Of a stretch of 64,000 bases of DNA, positions 16,846 through 26,939 are shown in pieces. The stretch is from Micromonospora sp. NBC_00389 (lineage in GTDB: Bacteria > Actinomycetota > Actinomycetes > Mycobacteriales > Micromonosporaceae), in contig NZ_CP107947.1 of the NCBI RefSeq assembly GCF_036059255.1, positions 496,001 to 560,000 on the forward strand, read 5' to 3'. How positions within the stretch are numbered: position 1 is the first letter of the stretch; every line of letters begins with the position of its first letter. The position numbers and the translations under genes are program-made. Below the pieces are notes generated by a model. That model was not told where the DNA came from. It saw only the letters and a list, made by a program, of their open reading frames with translations, and searched no databases.

Positions 16846-17868
16846 TCAGGCGGTACGACGCTGGCGCAGCCAGAGCACCGGCCCGCTGACCAGGTAGCCC
16901 ACCACAATCAGGGCGAACGTGAGCCGGATGTCGACCAGCGCGCCGATGATCGGGGCCAGCCAGAGCCACGGCGGCAGCTTGACCAGCCGGGCGAGCTTGG
17001 CGTACGGGAAGCTGGAGACCATCGCGAAGGCGAGCAGTGCCACCCCGGCGACCAGCACGGGGCCGGGCACCGGAAGGCCGATCGCGACAGTCACGGCGAG
17101 CACCGCGGCCGCCATGGTGGTCGGCACCCCGCAGAAGAAGCGGCCGTCCTTGGGCGAGACGTTGAAGCGGGCCAGCCGGATCGCGGCACACGCCGCGACC
17201 AGTGCGCAGGCGACCGCCGCCGCAGCCGTCGAGACCGAGCCGGCGAGCGAGGCGTAGACCACGACCGGTGCGGCGAGGCCGAACGAGCACATGTCGGCCA
17301 GCGAGTCCATCTGCGCGCCGAACGGGCTGGCCACGCCGAGCCGGCGGGCCAGCGCGCCGTCCAGGCCGTCGAAGGCGACGCAGGCGATCAGGCAGAGCGC
17401 GGCGATGCGCACCTCACCCTGCATGGCCTGGAAGATGGCCAGCATGCCGAGCATGAGGCTGGCCAGGGTGCACGCGTTGACCAGGCCGAACTTCATCCGG
17501 CGGGCGACCGTGCGCTCGCCGGGGAGCAGCGGGATCGACCCGGGCGAAACCTCGTCGGCGTGTGCCATCGGCGGCAGCGCCGGGCTGACCGGCATGACCG
17601 CCTCGATCTCCGCCCGACCCAGGTTGAGCGACTGCCGGCCGAGCCGGTCCAGCCGGTCCAGGCCGTAGCGGCGGCGCTGCCGCTCGGCGTACCGGTGCTC
17701 GGGCAGCGCCACGTCGGCGGTGTGCAGGTCGCCGTCGCGGCGACCCACCCGGACCAGCAGCACCTGGCGGGCGAACGTGCTGCTGCGGCGCAACCGGCCC
17801 GCCCAGCGACGCCCAGCGGGGCGCGGACTGTCAGTCGTACGACGCCGGCGCCATGGGGCTCTCGGCAC
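16846..17868 (-). CDS. pssA: CDP-diacylglycerol--serine O-phosphatidyltransferase
   Basis: Forms phosphatidylserine from CDP-diacylglycerol and L-serine; integral membrane enzyme, 340 aa. The CDP-alcohol phosphatidyltransferase signature is complete: DGLDGALAR, eight residues, then GAQMDSLAD, giving the metal-binding Asp set. About eight membrane segments follow from residue 125 on. The GTG at 17868 is chosen because GGAGGA lies 3 nt before it. It gives an Arg-rich N-tail of about 95 residues that is longer than usual; an internal start at MPVSPALPP would give a more typical enzyme. The product is the substrate of the convergent psd. Confidence 0.9.
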   Translation of the reverse strand: MPRAPWRRRRTTDSPRPAGRRWAGRLRRSSTFARQVLLVRVGRRDGDLHTADVALPEHRYAERQRRRYGLDRLDRLGRQSLNLGRAEIEAVMPVSPALPPMAHADEVSPGSIPLLPGERTVARRMKFGLVNACTLASLMLGMLAIFQAMQGEVRIAALCLIACVAFDGLDGALARRLGVASPFGAQMDSLADMCSFGLAAPVVVYASLAGSVSTAAAAVACALVAACAAIRLARFNVSPKDGRFFCGVPTTMAAAVLAVTVAIGLPVPGPVLVAGVALLAFAMVSSFPYAKLARLVKLPPWLWLAPIIGALVDIRLTFALIVVGYLVSGPVLWLRQRRTA

Positions 17869-18137
17869 GTTTCCTCCATCACCGGATCAGCTGACCGCCG
17901 TGGGCGGGTGTCCGGCTGTCTCGTGCCGGACCTTGCTTGGCCCGGCAGCCGTTTTGCGGAGTACACCATCGCATAAGGGAACAGGACTTGGCGATAGCTG
18001 CCGGCGGTACTTATATCTGGCCTAAACCGCGCGAACCGCTCTCTTATTCCCATGCCGGGCTTCATCGCCCGTTTCCTCCATCATTCCCGCCTTTGACTGT
18101 ACCGGAGGGTCACCATCTCGGCTCACCGAGCGGAGGG

Positions 18138-19028
18138 CTATCGGCCCAGCTGTCCGATTGCCGAGGCAGCGATCCCGGTCAACAGCAGGTCGGCGGCCTG
18201 CGACGGGGTGAACCAGCCGGCCCGCGCCGTCGAGCCGCCAGCGGATTCGGTGACCACCGCGTCAGTAGGTACGTCCACCAGCACCCGATAGATCACCCGT
18301 ACGCCGTGCCAGTCCAGCGGGCGCCCCTCCGGGCCGAGCGCGGCGGGGTTGTGCAGATTGTCCACGCCGAGCAGCTCCACCACCCGGCCCAACTGGCCGC
18401 CCTCCTCGACCAGCTCACGGAGCAGCCCGGTGGTCGGCTGCTCGCCGTGATCGGTGCCGCCACCGGGCAGGTGCCACATGCCGGCCCCCGGATAGCCGTC
18501 GGCGATCTGGGTGAGCAGGATCCGCCCGGCCGGGTCGGTGACCAGCCCGTACGCGCCGAAGCGCAACCGGCGGTCCGGGTGCACCGGCGGGAACGGCTCA
18601 CCGGGCCGGTGCGCTCCGGTCGGGAGCGGGGTGACCGGCAGGCCGAGCAGTTCGGCGCTGAACGGTGCCAGCGGCAGGCGGGCCACCTCGGCCGGGGCGA
18701 GCCAGCGGGCCCGGTCGGTCGGGCCGTCCACGGCGTCGCGCAGGGCACCGCCACGCACACTCAAGTCGAACGCCAACCGGTCGGTGTGCAGCGCGACGTC
18801 GTCCTCCGGGTAGGTGGTCACGTCGGCAACCACCGCCCGCAGCCGGTCCACCGCCACGGTCAGCCCGGTCTGCCGGGAGACCTCGCGGACCACGGCGTGC
18901 TCCGGATGCTCGGCGTGCGCCACCGCACCCCCCGCCAGCCGCCAAACCCCCAAGCTCCTGTCCCGAACAACCAAAACCCGACCCGATTCCCACAAAACCC
19001 CATAAACCCCCACGCGCCGCATTTCCAT
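18138..19028 (-). CDS. Tandem Nudix-domain hydrolase
   Basis: Two Nudix folds in one chain, 296 aa. The C-terminal box is intact (GGTDHGE, seven residues, RELVEEGG), so this half should bind Mg2+ and cleave a nucleoside-diphosphate derivative. The N-terminal box is degenerate: where REUxEExGU is expected it reads REVSRQTGL, losing both catalytic Glu, so it is probably structural or substrate-binding. The ATG at 19028 has GGGGAG 4 nt upstream; the second ATG, two codons on, has better spacing. The first ~100 bases are T/G-rich compared with the rest. The neighbour at 19152-20102 is a full-length paralogue. The substrate cannot be told from sequence. Confidence 0.88.
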   Translation of the reverse strand: MEMRRVGVYGVLWESGRVLVVRDRSLGVWRLAGGAVAHAEHPEHAVVREVSRQTGLTVAVDRLRAVVADVTTYPEDDVALHTDRLAFDLSVRGGALRDAVDGPTDRARWLAPAEVARLPLAPFSAELLGLPVTPLPTGAHRPGEPFPPVHPDRRLRFGAYGLVTDPAGRILLTQIADGYPGAGMWHLPGGGTDHGEQPTTGLLRELVEEGGQLGRVVELLGVDNLHNPAALGPEGRPLDWHGVRVIYRVLVDVPTDAVVTESAGGSTARAGWFTPSQAADLLLTGIAASAIGQLGR

Positions 19029-19058
19029 CCCGCTCCCCGCCCCCGGTTGTCACCCGTC

Positions 19059-19113
19059 GATCATGAAGTTATCGCCGTCCATCTCGGCGCGTCCTGACAA
19101 TAACTTCATGATC
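19059..19113. repeat. Intergenic palindrome (14-bp arms), candidate interspersed repeat
   Basis: GATCATGAAGTTAT (19059-19072) and its exact complement (19100-19113) flank 27 bp that contain a smaller CGCCG/CGGCG stem. Its base composition (AT-rich arms) is unlike the surrounding coding DNA. The design suggests a dispersed extragenic palindrome; its copy number cannot be judged from one window. Confidence 0.7.
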
Positions 19114-19123
19114 AACGCGGAGA

Positions 19124-19151
19124 GGGGGGTTGGGGGGTGGGGGTGGGGGGG
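19124..19151 (+). other. G-quadruplex-capable tract
   Basis: Four G-runs on the plus strand, G6-TT-G6-T-G5-T-G7, end exactly at the stop codon of the second Nudix gene. The very short loops favour a stable parallel quadruplex in the template strand just past that gene. The motif is seen in the sequence; any effect on transcription is inferred. Confidence 0.7.
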
Positions 19152-20102
19152 TTAGGTGAGTTGGGCGGCTTGGACTGCTTCGGCGGTTACCTCGGTGAGG
19201 TGGTGGGTGGGGAGGGCGCCCAGCTCCTCGCGGGCGAACCAGCGGGCCTCACAGGTGGAGCCGCCCACGTCGGCCACGGTCAACGGGTCGGGCTTGTCGA
19301 CCACCACGCGGTAGAAGGCGCGTACGCCGTGCCAGTCGATCGGGTAGCCCTCCGGGCCGAGCGAGGCGGCGTCACGGTGGCTGGCCACCCCGAGCAGCTC
19401 GACCAGGCGGCCGGTCTGCCCGGTCTCCTCGACCAGCTCCCGGATCAGCGCCGCGCCGGGCTGCTCGCCGTAGTCCGTGCCGCCGCCGGGCAGGTGCCAG
19501 CAGCCGGCGCCCGGGTAGCCGGCGGAGACCCGGGTGAGCAGCACCCGGCCGGCCGGGTCGGTGCACACCGCGTACGCGGCGAAGCGCTGCGCCCGGTGCA
19601 GCCCGTCCGGGCCGGGCACCGCGTAGAAGGAGGGGAACTCGGGCACCTCGTCGGGCACCACGTCGGCCGAGGAGGCGGGCAGCCCGAGGGCGCGCGCGGT
19701 GAACGAGCGCAGCGGCAGCTCGCGCGCCTCGTCGAGGGTGTACCAGCGAGCCAGGTCGGTGGGGCGGTCGCCCACCCGGTCGGCCAGCGTGCCGCCGCGC
19801 ACCGCCACCCGGTAGATCAGCCGGTCGGTGTGGATGGTGATGCCGCGCTCCGGCAGTGCCCGCATGTCGGCGAGCACGTCGGCCAGACCCGAGACGGCGA
19901 CCGAGAGACCCGTCTCGGTGGCGGTCTCCCGGACCACCGTGTGGTTCGGGTCCTCGCCGTGGTCGACCGCCCCGCCGGGCAGCGACCACACACCGGGTGT
20001 GCCGGAGCGCTCCGATGCGCGGACCAGCAAGAATCGGCCGTCTGAGTCAGCACAAACTGCGTATGCCGCGATCCTGCGGAGCGGCTCCAGCAAGGTGGTC
20101 AC
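19152..20102 (-). CDS. Tandem Nudix-domain hydrolase (paralogue)
   Basis: 316 aa, two Nudix domains in the same order as the gene at 18138-19028. They share many stretches (LPGGGTD.GEQP, RELVEE, GYPGAG.WHLPGG), so the pair arose by gene duplication. The C-terminal box is good (GGTDYGE...RELVEETGQ). The N-terminal box reads RETATETGL and has lost one catalytic Glu, less decayed than in its neighbour. Each half is followed by a conserved region ending in a W-[YF]-[ATS]-type motif. The start is ATG at 20102 (MTTLLEPLRR). The two genes are separated by a palindrome and a G-quadruplex tract, so they are probably expressed independently. The substrate is unknown. Confidence 0.88.
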   Translation of the reverse strand: MTTLLEPLRRIAAYAVCADSDGRFLLVRASERSGTPGVWSLPGGAVDHGEDPNHTVVRETATETGLSVAVSGLADVLADMRALPERGITIHTDRLIYRVAVRGGTLADRVGDRPTDLARWYTLDEARELPLRSFTARALGLPASSADVVPDEVPEFPSFYAVPGPDGLHRAQRFAAYAVCTDPAGRVLLTRVSAGYPGAGCWHLPGGGTDYGEQPGAALIRELVEETGQTGRLVELLGVASHRDAASLGPEGYPIDWHGVRAFYRVVVDKPDPLTVADVGGSTCEARWFAREELGALPTHHLTEVTAEAVQAAQLT

Positions 20103-20245
20103 GGGAGCAAATTCTCCCCGGGCAGGGTTACCGGAACGGAAAAGAGTCAGATTCCTGACTGTCTGACCCCGATCAGGGGCTGGTCAGGGTAAGGATCCGG
20201 GCGGTCACCGAGGCCGGGAGGGACAGCGGCGCGGACTGTGGAGAC

Positions 20246-20632
20246 ATGACACCCACCACCGCTCCCCGCGCTCCGTACAAGCAGCTCCGGCGACCCACCA
20301 CCGACCGCATGGTGGCCGGGGTCGCCAGCGGTCTCGGCCGCTACTTCGCCGTCGACCCCACCCTGGTCCGGGTGATCTTCGCGGTCACCGGCCTGCTCAC
20401 CGGCGGGCTCGCGCTGTTCACGTACCCGATCATGTGGTTCCTGATGCCCGAGGAGCCCAGCGGCGCGCCGGCCTGGCCGCACGGGGCGGGCACCGCGCCG
20501 CAGACCGGTCCGCCGCCCACCGCCGGGCCCGCGCCCGGCGGGCCATGGCCGGGGTACGCCCCGACGCCGCCCTACCCGTCGGCGAGCCCGCCCAGCACAC
20601 GACCGGCGGACGAGGCGCCTCCGGCCGCGTGA
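20246..20632 (+). CDS. Small PspC-domain protein
   Basis: 128 aa. The N-terminal 65 residues are a PspC domain (QLRRPTTDRMVAGVASGLGRYF, then a membrane helix FAVTGLLTGGLALFTYPIMWFL). The remainder is a Pro/Gly-rich cytoplasmic tail. It is the third PspC-containing protein in the window, after the kinase and the LiaF-like protein at 11-15 kb, and probably belongs to the same envelope-stress response. GGAG lies only 2 nt before the ATG, so the RBS is weak and a leaderless or different start is possible. It converges with guaA, ending 8 bp from it with no room for a separate terminator. Confidence 0.85.
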   Translation: MTPTTAPRAPYKQLRRPTTDRMVAGVASGLGRYFAVDPTLVRVIFAVTGLLTGGLALFTYPIMWFLMPEEPSGAPAWPHGAGTAPQTGPPPTAGPAPGGPWPGYAPTPPYPSASPPSTRPADEAPPAA

Positions 20633-20636
20633 GGTG

Positions 20637-22196
<1,560 letters not shown>

Positions 22197-22344
22197 GTGC
22201 ACAAAGCCTACCGACAGTCACGGCCGCTCCCGCCCCGCCCCGCCGCCCCCGCACCCTCCCTTCCAAGATCCAGCACTGACTACCTCGCCAAACAGGACAT
22301 ATAACCCGTAGCGGCGAACCCGCCCGCGAGATCGCCGAGGTGAG

Positions 22345-24042
22345 TCAGGGGCGCAGGGCGGCCGGCGCCTCGGGTGGGACGGCCGGGGCTCGGGGTGGGA
22401 CCGGGTCCAGGCGGCGGTAGGGGGTGCCGAGTGGGGGGCGCGGGTCCGGGTCGTTCTTGTTGGGCCAGAGGGACATGGCGCGTTCGGCCTGGGCCGTGAT
22501 GGTCAACGATGGGTTGACGCCCAGGTTGGCCGAGACCGCGGCTCCGTCCACCACGTGCAGCCCGGGGTGCCCGTACACCCGGTGGTAGGGATCGATCACC
22601 CCGTCGGCCGGGGTGGCCCCGATCGCCGCCCCGCCCAGGATGTGCGCGGTCATCGGGATGTCGAAGGGCTCGGTGAGCGAGCCGCCGGGCGTACCGCCGA
22701 TCTCCTCGGCGAGCAGCCGGGCCGCGGTGTTGCCGGCCGGGATCCAGGTCGGGCTCGGCGTGCCGTGGCCCGGGCCGGTGACCAGCCGACGGCCGAACAC
22801 GCCGCGCCGCCACCGGGTGGTCAGCGAGTTGTCCAGCGACTGCATCACCAGGGCGATCACCGTCCGCTCCGACCAGCCGCGCACCGACAGCATCCGGGCG
22901 GCCAGCCCGGGCTGCCGCACGATGCTGCCCAGCCAGCGCCGGACCCGGTGCGGACCACCGTCGACCAGCAGCGACTGGAGCAGCCCCATCGCGTTCGAGC
23001 CGCGCCCGTAGCGGACCGGCTCGATGTGCGTCTGCGGGTCGGGATGGAACGAGCTGGTGATGGCCACCCCCTCGCTGAAGTCCAACCGCTCGGCCCGGGC
23101 CCGCTGGCGCGCCACCGAGGCGCCGAGGATCGCCTCCGAGTTGGTCCGGGTCAGCTCGCCGAGGCGGGACGAGAGCCCGGCCAGCGCACCGTCGGCCTTC
23201 ATCTCGTGCAGCAGCCGTTGGGTGCCGAGCGCCCCCGCGGCGAAGACCACCTGGTCGGCGTGGATCACCTGGCGGCGGTGACGCAGCCAGGCGCCGGTGC
23301 GGACCGTGTGCACCTCGTACCCGCCGTCGGCGGCCGGTTTGACGGCGGTCACCGTGGTCAGCGGATGCACCGTGGCGCCCAGCCGCTCGGCGAGCCAGAG
23401 ATAGTTCTTGACCAGTGTGTTCTTCGCCCCGTGCCGGCAGCCGGTCATGCACGAGCCGCAGTGCAGACAGCCGGTGCGCTCCGGGCCGGCGCCGCCGAAG
23501 TACGGGTCGGCGACCCGCTCGCCGGGGCGGCCGATGTGCACGCCCACCGGAGTGGCGTGGAAGGTGTGCCCCACCCCCATCCGGTCGGCCACCGCCCGCA
23601 TGGCCCGGTCCGCGCCGGTGTTCAGCGGGTACGTGGTGACACCGAGCATCCGCTTCGCCTGGTCGTAGTGACGGGCCAACTCGTCACGCCAGTCGGTGAT
23701 GTCCCGCCACTGCGGGTCGGTGTAGAAGGCCGGCAGCGGCTCGTAGAGGGTGTTCGCATAGACCAGCGAGCCGCCGCCCACCCCCGCTCCGGAGAGCACC
23801 AGCACGCCGCCACCCGATCGCCGGTCGGCCGGGCGGAGCAGGGTGAGCCGCTGGATGCCGTAGCAGCCCAGCTTCGGTGCCCACAGGAACCGACGGGCCC
23901 GCCAGGACGTCTGCGGGAACTCGTCGTCGGCGAAGCGTCGGCCGGCTTCCAGCACGCCGACCGAATAGCCCTTCTCGGCCAGCCGGAGCGCGGTGACGCT
24001 GCCGCCGAAGCCGGACCCGATGACGACCACGTCGTACTGCAT
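22345..24042 (-). CDS. choD: GMC-family FAD oxidoreductase, ChoD-type
   Basis: 565 aa. The FAD-binding Rossmann motif is at the very N-terminus (VVIGSGFGGSVTALRLAEKG). The family Cys cluster (TGCLHCGSCMTGCRHGAKNT) and the C-terminal GMC signature region (NLGVNPSLTITAQAERA) follow. It matches the mycobacterial protein long annotated as cholesterol oxidase ChoD almost end to end, including MSLWPNKND near the C-terminus, and it lies between guaA and guaB3 as there. Whether this subfamily truly oxidises sterols is unsettled, so only flavin-dependent alcohol or sterol oxidation is safe. ATG at 24042 is chosen since the glycine-rich motif starts right after it; the RBS is weak. No signal peptide is seen. 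Confidence 0.88.
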   Translation of the reverse strand: MQYDVVVIGSGFGGSVTALRLAEKGYSVGVLEAGRRFADDEFPQTSWRARRFLWAPKLGCYGIQRLTLLRPADRRSGGGVLVLSGAGVGGGSLVYANTLYEPLPAFYTDPQWRDITDWRDELARHYDQAKRMLGVTTYPLNTGADRAMRAVADRMGVGHTFHATPVGVHIGRPGERVADPYFGGAGPERTGCLHCGSCMTGCRHGAKNTLVKNYLWLAERLGATVHPLTTVTAVKPAADGGYEVHTVRTGAWLRHRRQVIHADQVVFAAGALGTQRLLHEMKADGALAGLSSRLGELTRTNSEAILGASVARQRARAERLDFSEGVAITSSFHPDPQTHIEPVRYGRGSNAMGLLQSLLVDGGPHRVRRWLGSIVRQPGLAARMLSVRGWSERTVIALVMQSLDNSLTTRWRRGVFGRRLVTGPGHGTPSPTWIPAGNTAARLLAEEIGGTPGGSLTEPFDIPMTAHILGGAAIGATPADGVIDPYHRVYGHPGLHVVDGAAVSANLGVNPSLTITAQAERAMSLWPNKNDPDPRPPLGTPYRRLDPVPPRAPAVPPEAPAALRP

Positions 24043-24188
24043 GGACGCATCATTACTCGCGAGTAGCGCTCGCGCCAGCGCCCGTTTTCGCGCGATCATG
24101 CACCGGCCGACCGACCCGGCGCCTCCCGGCCGCAACCTGGAGCACTCGTCGGGGCGTTGTTCGGATACGGGTGGGAAGGACGTCCAAC

Positions 24189-25310
24189 ATGAACCTCGCG
24201 TCGATGGCGTCGCGTCGACGGTGGCTGCTGCTGGGGCTGGCGGCCCTCGCCGTCGTCGCGCTGGTCGCGGCCGGGGCAGTGGTGATCACCCGGCTGACCG
24301 GCAACGACACGCCCGACCGAACGGCACCGGTGGCCGGCTCACCGAGCGCCACGCCGGCCGGTACGCCCACCCCCAGCCCGTCCGGGCCGCCGCCGGGCGC
24401 CAACATCACCGGTCCGCTGAACCTGCTGCTGGTCGGGGTGGACACCCGGGTCAGCGTGCCCGGCTGGGAGCCGCACGCCGACGCCGTGCTCGTGCTGCAC
24501 GTACCCAAGGGGCTGGGCCGGGCGTACCTCTTCTCCCTCCCCCGCGACCTGCTGGTGGACATCCCGGCGTTCCCGAAGGCCGGCTACGCCGGTGGCAAGA
24601 CCAAACTCACCCACGCGATGAGCTACGGCAGCCGGGTGCCGGGCAAGCCCAAACAGCCGAGCACAGCCCAGGGGTACGAACTGCTGCGCAGCACGGTCAG
24701 CGGGTACACCGGGCTCCGCATCGACGCCGGCGCGGTGCTCACCTTCACCGGGTTCGACCGGCTGGTGAACGCCCTGGGCGGGGTGGACGTCTACATCGAC
24801 CAGCGGGTCGCCTCGCTGCACCGCCGGCCGGACGGTAAGCACCGGGAGAGTGTGCCCGGCGGCTACACCGGGCCGCAGATGGTCTACGAGAAGGGCGAGC
24901 GGCACCTCAACGGCTGGCAGGCGCTGGACTACGCACGGCAGCGCTACATCACCGGCGGCGACTATGCCCGGCAGCGCCACCAGCAGCAGCTGATCCGGGC
25001 GTTGACCCGCAAGATCCTGGACGAGGGCCTGGCCCGGCAGCCGGAGCGGGTCGACCAGGTGGTCGCCGCGCTGGGCGACACCCTGATCTACGTCGGTGGC
25101 CGCCGGATCGTCGACCTGGCGTACGCGTTGGGTGGGGTGCCGGAGGACCGGTTCGTGCTGGTCGGCCTGCCCGGCTCGGGCGTCGGCAAGGGCAGCGCCT
25201 ATCGCGGCGAACAGCTCACCAGTGTCGGCCAGAAGTTCATCACCGAACTCCGTGCCGGCCGCGCCGACGCCTACCTGTCCGCCCACCCCACCCTACGCAT
25301 CAAAACCTGA
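24189..25310 (+). CDS. LytR-CpsA-Psr (LCP) family protein
   Basis: Membrane-anchored phosphotransferase that links polymers such as arabinogalactan, teichoic acid or capsule to peptidoglycan; 373 aa. A short cytoplasmic tail and one membrane helix (about 13-34) precede a Pro/Ser/Thr linker. The LCP domain runs from about 76 to 310: NLLLVGVDTR, DAVLVLHVPKG, LFSLPRDLLVDI (metal and phosphate-binding Asp/Arg), KLTHAMSYG, and LDYARQRYITGGDYARQRHQQQ. GGAAGGA lies 8 nt before the ATG. It is divergent from the ChoD-type gene and followed by a strong hairpin, hence monocistronic. The polymer cannot be assigned from sequence. Confidence 0.92.
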   Translation: MNLASMASRRRWLLLGLAALAVVALVAAGAVVITRLTGNDTPDRTAPVAGSPSATPAGTPTPSPSGPPPGANITGPLNLLLVGVDTRVSVPGWEPHADAVLVLHVPKGLGRAYLFSLPRDLLVDIPAFPKAGYAGGKTKLTHAMSYGSRVPGKPKQPSTAQGYELLRSTVSGYTGLRIDAGAVLTFTGFDRLVNALGGVDVYIDQRVASLHRRPDGKHRESVPGGYTGPQMVYEKGERHLNGWQALDYARQRYITGGDYARQRHQQQLIRALTRKILDEGLARQPERVDQVVAALGDTLIYVGGRRIVDLAYALGGVPEDRFVLVGLPGSGVGKGSAYRGEQLTSVGQKFITELRAGRADAYLSAHPTLRIKT

Positions 25311-25365
25311 CCCCCTCCCCGCCGCGGTCTTGAGCTTTCGGTCCCCGATTCGCGGCGGGAAGGGG
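25311..25365. terminator. Bidirectional terminator, LCP gene / M1 peptidase
   Basis: CCCCCTCCCCGCCGCG (25311-25326) pairs with CGCGGCGGGAAGGGG (25351-25365) with one mismatch or bulge and a 24-nt loop. It separates two convergent genes. Confidence 0.65.
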
Positions 25366-25373
25366 ATGTGTCG

Positions 25374-26831
25374 TCAGAGGGCTTTGGGGGTTGAGGGCTT
25401 CTTGGTGCCGTAGAGCCAGGCGTCGAAGAGAGCGTCGAGCTGCTTGCCGGAGATGCGCTCGGCGAGGGCCACGAACTCGGCGGTGGTGGCGGTGCCGTTG
25501 CGCTTCTCCGCCGCCCAGGTCTTGACGATCTCGAAGAACGCCTTGTCGCCGACGGCCACCCGCAGCGCGTGCAGGGTCATCCCGCCGCGCTGGTAGACCG
25601 ACTCGCTGAACAACTCCTTCGCCCCCGGCTTGCCCGGCGGCGTCTTCCACACCTGGGCCGGCACCTGGGCGTACCGGATGTCGAACGCCTGCTTGGCGGT
25701 GTACTCCTTGGTGTGCTCGGCCCAGAGCCACTCCGCGTACGTCGCGAAGCCCTCGTTGAGCCAGATGTCCTCCCACTTGGCCAGCGCCACACTGTCGCCG
25801 AACCACTGGTGGGCCAGCTCGTGGGCGACCACCTCGGTGTTCTCGCCGCGCCGGAAGAAGCCGGCGGAGTAGACCGGACGGCTCTGCGTCTCCAGCGCGT
25901 ACGCGATGCGACTGTCGGAGACCACCACGCCGCCGTACGCGTCGAACGGGTACGGCCCGAACACGCTCTCCAGGTAGTCGGCCACCTTGACGGTCTGGGC
26001 GATCGACGCGTCCGCGGCGCCCTTGGCCACCGTGGTGGTGACCGCGTTGTACACCGGCCGTCCCTTGTGCTCGGCGGTGGTGATCCGGAACTTGCCGATC
26101 ACCAGCGTGCTCAGGTAACTGGCCATCGGCGACTTCTCCGACCACTTCCAGGTGGTCCAGCCGTCCGTGCTGGCCTTGCCGCCCGGCACACCGTTGCTGA
26201 CCGCGGTGAGGCCGTCCGGGACGGTGATCTCGAAGTCGTACGCCGCCTTGTCGGACGGGTGGTCGTTGACCGGGAACCAGGTGCTCGCCGACTCGGGCTG
26301 GCCCAGCGCGATGGCACCGTCGGAGGTGTGCAGGAAACCGCCCTCGCCAAGCACCTCGTTCTTCAGCGGCTTCGGCACCCCCTCGTAGGCGATCTCGGCG
26401 ACGAAGCCGTTGCCCGTGATCAGCCCGGCCGCCGGCTTGATCACCAGCTCGTTCTTCTCCCGGGTGTGGGTGGCCGGTGCGCCGTCCACGGTGACCGTCT
26501 TGACGGTCAGGCCGGCCAGGTCGAGGTTGAACGTCGACAGGTCGGCCGTCGCGGTGGCCTGCACGGTGGCCGTGCCGGTCAGCCGATCCTTCGCCGGGTC
26601 GTAGCGCACCTTGACGGTGTACCGCCCGACGTCGTAGCCGCCGTTGCCGTAGCTCGGGAAGTAGGCGTCGCCGACCCCGGCCGCGCCCGCGGTGAAGGTC
26701 CGCGACGGCGTCGGGGACGCACTCGGCGACGGCGCCGCCTCCGGGGCGGCCGAGTTGCATCCGGACAGTGCGAGCGCCCCGGTCACCAGCAGACCGACAC
26801 CAACCCGCAACCTGCGCCTCGTCACCCGCAT
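25374..26831 (-). CDS. M1-family zinc metallopeptidase lipoprotein
   Basis: Secreted aminopeptidase-like enzyme, 485 aa. A lipoprotein signal ends LALSGC (Cys near 25). The N-terminal beta domain leads to the catalytic domain with the zinc site HELAHQW (337-343) and the third ligand Glu at 360 (WLNEGFATYAEWLW). The family's exopeptidase motif GxMEN appears here as AYALETQSRP, typical of this short subfamily. The C-terminal helical domain of classical aminopeptidase N is reduced, consistent with the length. The ATG at 26831 has GGAGG at 6 nt; a GTG one codon earlier is too close. It is about 60% alike by eye to the gene immediately upstream, a tandem duplicate. It is likely to trim peptides outside the cell. 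Confidence 0.92.
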   Translation of the reverse strand: MRVTRRRLRVGVGLLVTGALALSGCNSAAPEAAPSPSASPTPSRTFTAGAAGVGDAYFPSYGNGGYDVGRYTVKVRYDPAKDRLTGTATVQATATADLSTFNLDLAGLTVKTVTVDGAPATHTREKNELVIKPAAGLITGNGFVAEIAYEGVPKPLKNEVLGEGGFLHTSDGAIALGQPESASTWFPVNDHPSDKAAYDFEITVPDGLTAVSNGVPGGKASTDGWTTWKWSEKSPMASYLSTLVIGKFRITTAEHKGRPVYNAVTTTVAKGAADASIAQTVKVADYLESVFGPYPFDAYGGVVVSDSRIAYALETQSRPVYSAGFFRRGENTEVVAHELAHQWFGDSVALAKWEDIWLNEGFATYAEWLWAEHTKEYTAKQAFDIRYAQVPAQVWKTPPGKPGAKELFSESVYQRGGMTLHALRVAVGDKAFFEIVKTWAAEKRNGTATTAEFVALAERISGKQLDALFDAWLYGTKKPSTPKAL

Positions 26832-26939
26832 CACGTGCCTCCCCCGTACGGTGGCGGAGGCGGCCTCCGCCGCTCCGCGCGAGCGGCAACTCCCGGCCGA
26901 TCGCAGGCGGCAGCCTATCGATCGGTCATCACGGCCCCG

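Noticed and set aside
17493-18065. Alternative minus-strand frame with GGAGGA before an ATG at 18065
   Set aside because: It repeats the sequence CGTTTCCTCCATCA found at the true pssA RBS, but its frame runs out of phase through pssA and becomes low-complexity; probably coincidence or a short duplicated RBS.
19124-19151. G-rich tract as an assembly artefact or microsatellite
   Set aside because: Run lengths differ and adjoin a real stop codon; kept as a quadruplex motif, though run lengths could be miscalled by a base or so.
24040-24135. Longer N-terminus for the ChoD-type oxidase
   Set aside because: The FAD motif starts at the second residue of the shorter form and orthologues begin there; the extension lacks a signal peptide pattern.
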